DNA from: Hyphomicrobiales bacterium
Lineage (GTDB): Bacteria > Pseudomonadota > Alphaproteobacteria > Rhizobiales > Beijerinckiaceae
Reading direction: 5' to 3'
Assembly (NCBI GenBank): GCA_028290705.1
Contig: JAQGJH010000088.1
Coordinates: 18,116 to 82,115 of the forward strand
Length of the DNA: 64,000 nt
Shown one piece after another: positions 61,825 through 64,000 of this stretch (positions are counted from its first letter, which is position 1; each line of letters starts with the position of its first letter). The position numbers were made by a program, and so were the translations under genes. Under the pieces are notes generated by a model. The model was given only the letters and a program-made list of their open reading frames with translations. It was not told where the DNA came from and searched no databases.

Positions 61825-62622
61825 TTACTTCGCCGCCGCCACGGCGCGCCGCGCCATCACGCCAATCAGATGCGCGCGATAGACGGCATCGGCATGGATG
61901 TCGGAATTGATGCCGTCGGTCGGCACCTCGATGCCTTCGAGCGACTTGGCGGCGAATTTTTCGGTCAGCGCGGCCTCGAAGGCAGGCACGCGGAACACGC
62001 CATTCGCGCCAGCTCCCGTCACCGTGACGCGGACGTCCGAACCCTTTTTGGCGACGAACACGCCGACGATGGCGTAGCGCGACGCCGGATTGCGGAACTT
62101 CTGGTACCCGGATTTGCTCGGCACGGGAAAGATCACCTTGGTGATGATCTCGCCGTCGCCCAGCGCCGTGTCGAACATGCCGGTGAAGAATTCGTCGGCC
62201 GGAATTTTCCGCTGGTTCGTCACGATGGTCGCACCGAGCGCGAGGCAGGCAGCCGGGTAATCCGCCGCGGGATCGTTGTTGGCGACAGAGCCGCCGATCG
62301 TGCCGCGATGCCGCACCGCCGGATCGCCGATCCAGCCGGCCAGATCGGACAGCGCCGGAATGGCTTCGCGCAGCGCCGCCGAGGCCGCGACGTCGGCATG
62401 CCGCGTCATCGCCCCGATGGTGACCGTGCGGGACGTCACCTCGATCCCCGCGAGATCCTTCAGGCCGTTGAGGTCGATCAGCGCCGCGGGCGAAGCCAGC
62501 CTTTGCTTCATGGTCGGCAGGAGCGTCATGCCGCCGGCGAGAATCTTGGCATCGGCGGCCGAGCCGGCGAGCGAGACGGCTTTGCGGACGGTTTCGGGAC
62601 GATGATAGGTGAACGGATACAT
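61825..62622 (-). CDS. coxM: FAD-binding subunit of a molybdenum hydroxylase (CoxM type)
   Basis: A 265-residue flavoprotein. The two FAD loops are AGGMTLLPTMKQRL and TIGGSVANNDPAADYP. It passes electrons from the [2Fe-2S] small subunit to quinone or another acceptor. ATG 62622 has GGGGAG 8 bases upstream. 73 bases separate it from the large subunit. The CoxS-type small subunit gene is not in the window and is probably upstream of coxL, off the right edge. Confidence 0.92.
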   Translation of the reverse strand: MYPFTYHRPETVRKAVSLAGSAADAKILAGGMTLLPTMKQRLASPAALIDLNGLKDLAGIEVTSRTVTIGAMTRHADVAASAALREAIPALSDLAGWIGDPAVRHRGTIGGSVANNDPAADYPAACLALGATIVTNQRKIPADEFFTGMFDTALGDGEIITKVIFPVPSKSGYQKFRNPASRYAIVGVFVAKKGSDVRVTVTGAGANGVFRVPAFEAALTEKFAAKSLEGIEVPTDGINSDIHADAVYRAHLIGVMARRAVAAAK

Positions 62623-62695
62623 TCTTTTCTCCCCGCGCCGTTGCCCGGCGCCTCTGCTCAGTTCGACCGGGCGGACCCGTGGCCCGCCCGCAATC

Positions 62696-64000
62696 TCATT
62701 CGGCGGCGAGTTTCGGCGCCGCCTTCTGCAAGGCCCGCCACACCCTCTGGGGCGTGGCCGGCATGGCAATGTCCTCGTGCCCGATCGCATCCGTGATCGC
62801 GTTGATCACCGCAGGCGGCGCCGCGATGGCCCCGGCCTCGCCGCAGCCCTTGATGCCCAGCGGATTGGACGGACAACGCGTCTGCGTCATGCCGATCTGG
62901 TAGTTCGGCAGATCTTCGGCCCTCGGCATCGAATAGTCCATATAGCTCGCCGTCACGAGCTGCCCGGCCGCATCGTAGATCGCGCCTTCGAGCAAGGCCT
63001 GGCCGATGCCCTGCGCGATGCCGCCATGCACCTGCCCCTCGACGATCATCGGGTTGATCACCACGCCGAAATCATCGACCGCCGTCCAGCGGTCGACATG
63101 GGTGACGCCCGTCGCGGGATCGATCTCGACCTCGCAGATGTGAACGCCCGCCGGAAAGGTGAAGTTGGTCGGGTCCCAGAATGCGCTCTCCTTCAGGCCG
63201 GGCTCCAGATCCTGGCCGTTGAACTTGTGGGCAATATAGGCCTGAAGCGCCACCGACGCGAAGTCGATTTCCGTGTCGGTGCCCCGCACCCTGAACTTGC
63301 CGTCCTTGAACTCGATGTCCTGGTCGGAGGCCTCGAGGCAATAGCCCGCGACCTTCTTGGCCTTGGCCTCGATCTTGTCCAGCGCCTTGACGATGGCCGA
63401 CATGCCGACCGCGCCCGACCGCGAGCCATAGGTGCCCATGCCCATCTGCACCTTGTCGGTGTCGCCATGCACGATGGAAACGTTGTCGATCGAAATGCCG
63501 AGCCGTTCGGACACCAGTTGCGCGAAAGTCGTCTCGTGCCCCTGCCCGTGCGAATGCGAACCGGTGAGAATCTCAACCGTGCCGATCGGGTTGACCCGCA
63601 CCTCGGCGGATTCCCACAGCCCCACGCCCGCGCCGAGCGAACCCACGGCTGCCGAGGGCGCAATGCCGCAGGCCTCGATGTAGGCCGAGATGCCGATCCC
63701 ACGCAGCCGTCCGCGCCGCTCGGACTCGCGCTTGCGCTTGCCGACGTTGCGGTAGTCGGCCATCTCGAGAGCTTTCTCGAGGGAAGCCACGTAGTTGCCC
63801 GCGTCGTAGCACATGATCACGGGCGTCTGGTGCGGGAAGGTCTTGACGAAATTCTTGCGCCGGAACTGGGCCGGGTCGCTGCCGGTCTCGCGCGCCGCCA
63901 CCTCCACCAGCCGCTCGATCACGAAGGTGGCCTCGGGTCGTCCCGCGCCGCGATAGGCATCGACCGGCGCGGTGTTGGTGAACCACGCATCGACCTCCAC
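62696..64000 (-). CDS. coxL: Form II (AYRGAGR) molybdopterin large subunit, CoxL type (5' end cut off)
   Basis: The C-terminal 434 residues of a xanthine dehydrogenase-family large subunit; the start lies beyond 64000. The active-site loop reads AYRGAGR (window residues 15-21), the form II or BMS signature, not the AYXCSFR of true form I CO dehydrogenase. Other cofactor contacts are [18 protein letters not shown] and the base-catalyst glutamate in [14 protein letters not shown]. Form II enzymes are widespread; their natural substrate is unresolved. Last residues are APKLAAE. Confidence 0.93.
   Translation of the reverse strand: MEVDAWFTNTAPVDAYRGAGRPEATFVIERLVEVAARETGSDPAQFRRKNFVKTFPHQTPVIMCYDAGNYVASLEKALEMADYRNVGKRKRESERRGRLRGIGISAYIEACGIAPSAAVGSLGAGVGLWESAEVRVNPIGTVEILTGSHSHGQGHETTFAQLVSERLGISIDNVSIVHGDTDKVQMGMGTYGSRSGAVGMSAIVKALDKIEAKAKKVAGYCLEASDQDIEFKDGKFRVRGTDTEIDFASVALQAYIAHKFNGQDLEPGLKESAFWDPTNFTFPAGVHICEVEIDPATGVTHVDRWTAVDDFGVVINPMIVEGQVHGGIAQGIGQALLEGAIYDAAGQLVTASYMDYSMPRAEDLPNYQIGMTQTRCPSNPLGIKGCGEAGAIAAPPAVINAITDAIGHEDIAMPATPQRVWRALQKAAPKLAAE

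Noticed and set aside
62696..64000. Assigning a true CO dehydrogenase
   Set aside because: The active-site loop is AYRGAGR, not AYXCSFR, so form I activity cannot be claimed.
1..64000. CRISPR arrays, insertion sequences, prophage or integrase genes
   Set aside because: None seen. There are no direct-repeat arrays, transposase motifs or att-like duplications of the tRNA-Leu end.

Overview
The window is high-GC DNA from an alphaproteobacterium, most likely of the order Hyphomicrobiales (Rhizobiales). There is no rRNA gene, so this rests on gene content: the flagellar regulator FtcR, the FlaF/FlbT pair, the rhizobial motor proteins MotC and MotE, the division ATPase MipZ, a TadG-type Flp pilus protein, DUF3126 and DUF1217 proteins, and CtrA-like TTAA-N7-TTAAC boxes. 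Genus cannot be fixed.

Region 1 (1-22.1 kb) is mixed chromosomal housekeeping: a CBS-domain protein, a rhomboid protease, a PAS_5 protein and a tandem PilZ protein, gamma carbonic anhydrase, a doubled DUF3126 protein, CysE, hydrolases and an FAD monooxygenase, MipZ, a Bug-type binding protein, tRNA-Leu(UAA), TadG, a DUF4112 protein, a group III truncated haemoglobin, a purine phosphoribosyltransferase (gpt), a CinA-like protein, an FkbM methyltransferase, a map-radC pair, and a GGDEF-EAL protein with both active sites intact.

Region 2 (22.1-56.0 kb) is a nearly continuous flagellar cluster, mostly on the minus strand. Its transcription units are flgE-flgK-flgL-flaF-flbT-flgD-fliQ-flhA-fliR-fliJ-like-flgJ-like-flgN-like-fliL-like; ftcR alone; fliF-fliH-like-motB-motC-fliK-lytic transglycosylase; a single flagellin with its own terminator; and motA-fliM-fliN-fliG-flhB-unknown-flgB-flgC-fliE-flgG-flgA-flgI-motE-flgH-fliL-fliP. 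A plus-strand unit, DUF1217-flgF-fliI, faces a small unknown membrane protein gene. Together these encode the export gate and ATPase, MS ring, switch, rod, P and L rings, hook, junction proteins, filament and stator. No chemotaxis genes are present.

The most notable unexplained signal is a short conserved element, CTTGCSCGAAGCTG on the plus strand, that lies 41-53 nt upstream of the start codons of flgE, flgB, motA, fliF (degenerate) and an uncharacterised gene at 55467-56015. It looks like a shared operator or promoter element of the cluster, possibly the FtcR box, and would bring the unknown gene into the flagellar regulon. A near-perfect palindromic CtrA-type box lies about 100 nt upstream of ftcR.

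Region 3 (56.1-64 kb, minus strand) is a form II (AYRGAGR-type) molybdenum hydroxylase operon running in from beyond the right edge: coxL-type large subunit (5' end cut off), coxM-type FAD subunit, coxD, coxE, two XdhC/CoxI-like proteins, a MoeA-like protein, a MobA/MocA-like nucleotidyltransferase and an atypical SDR protein lacking the catalytic tyrosine. The physiological substrate is unknown; CO oxidation should not be assumed.
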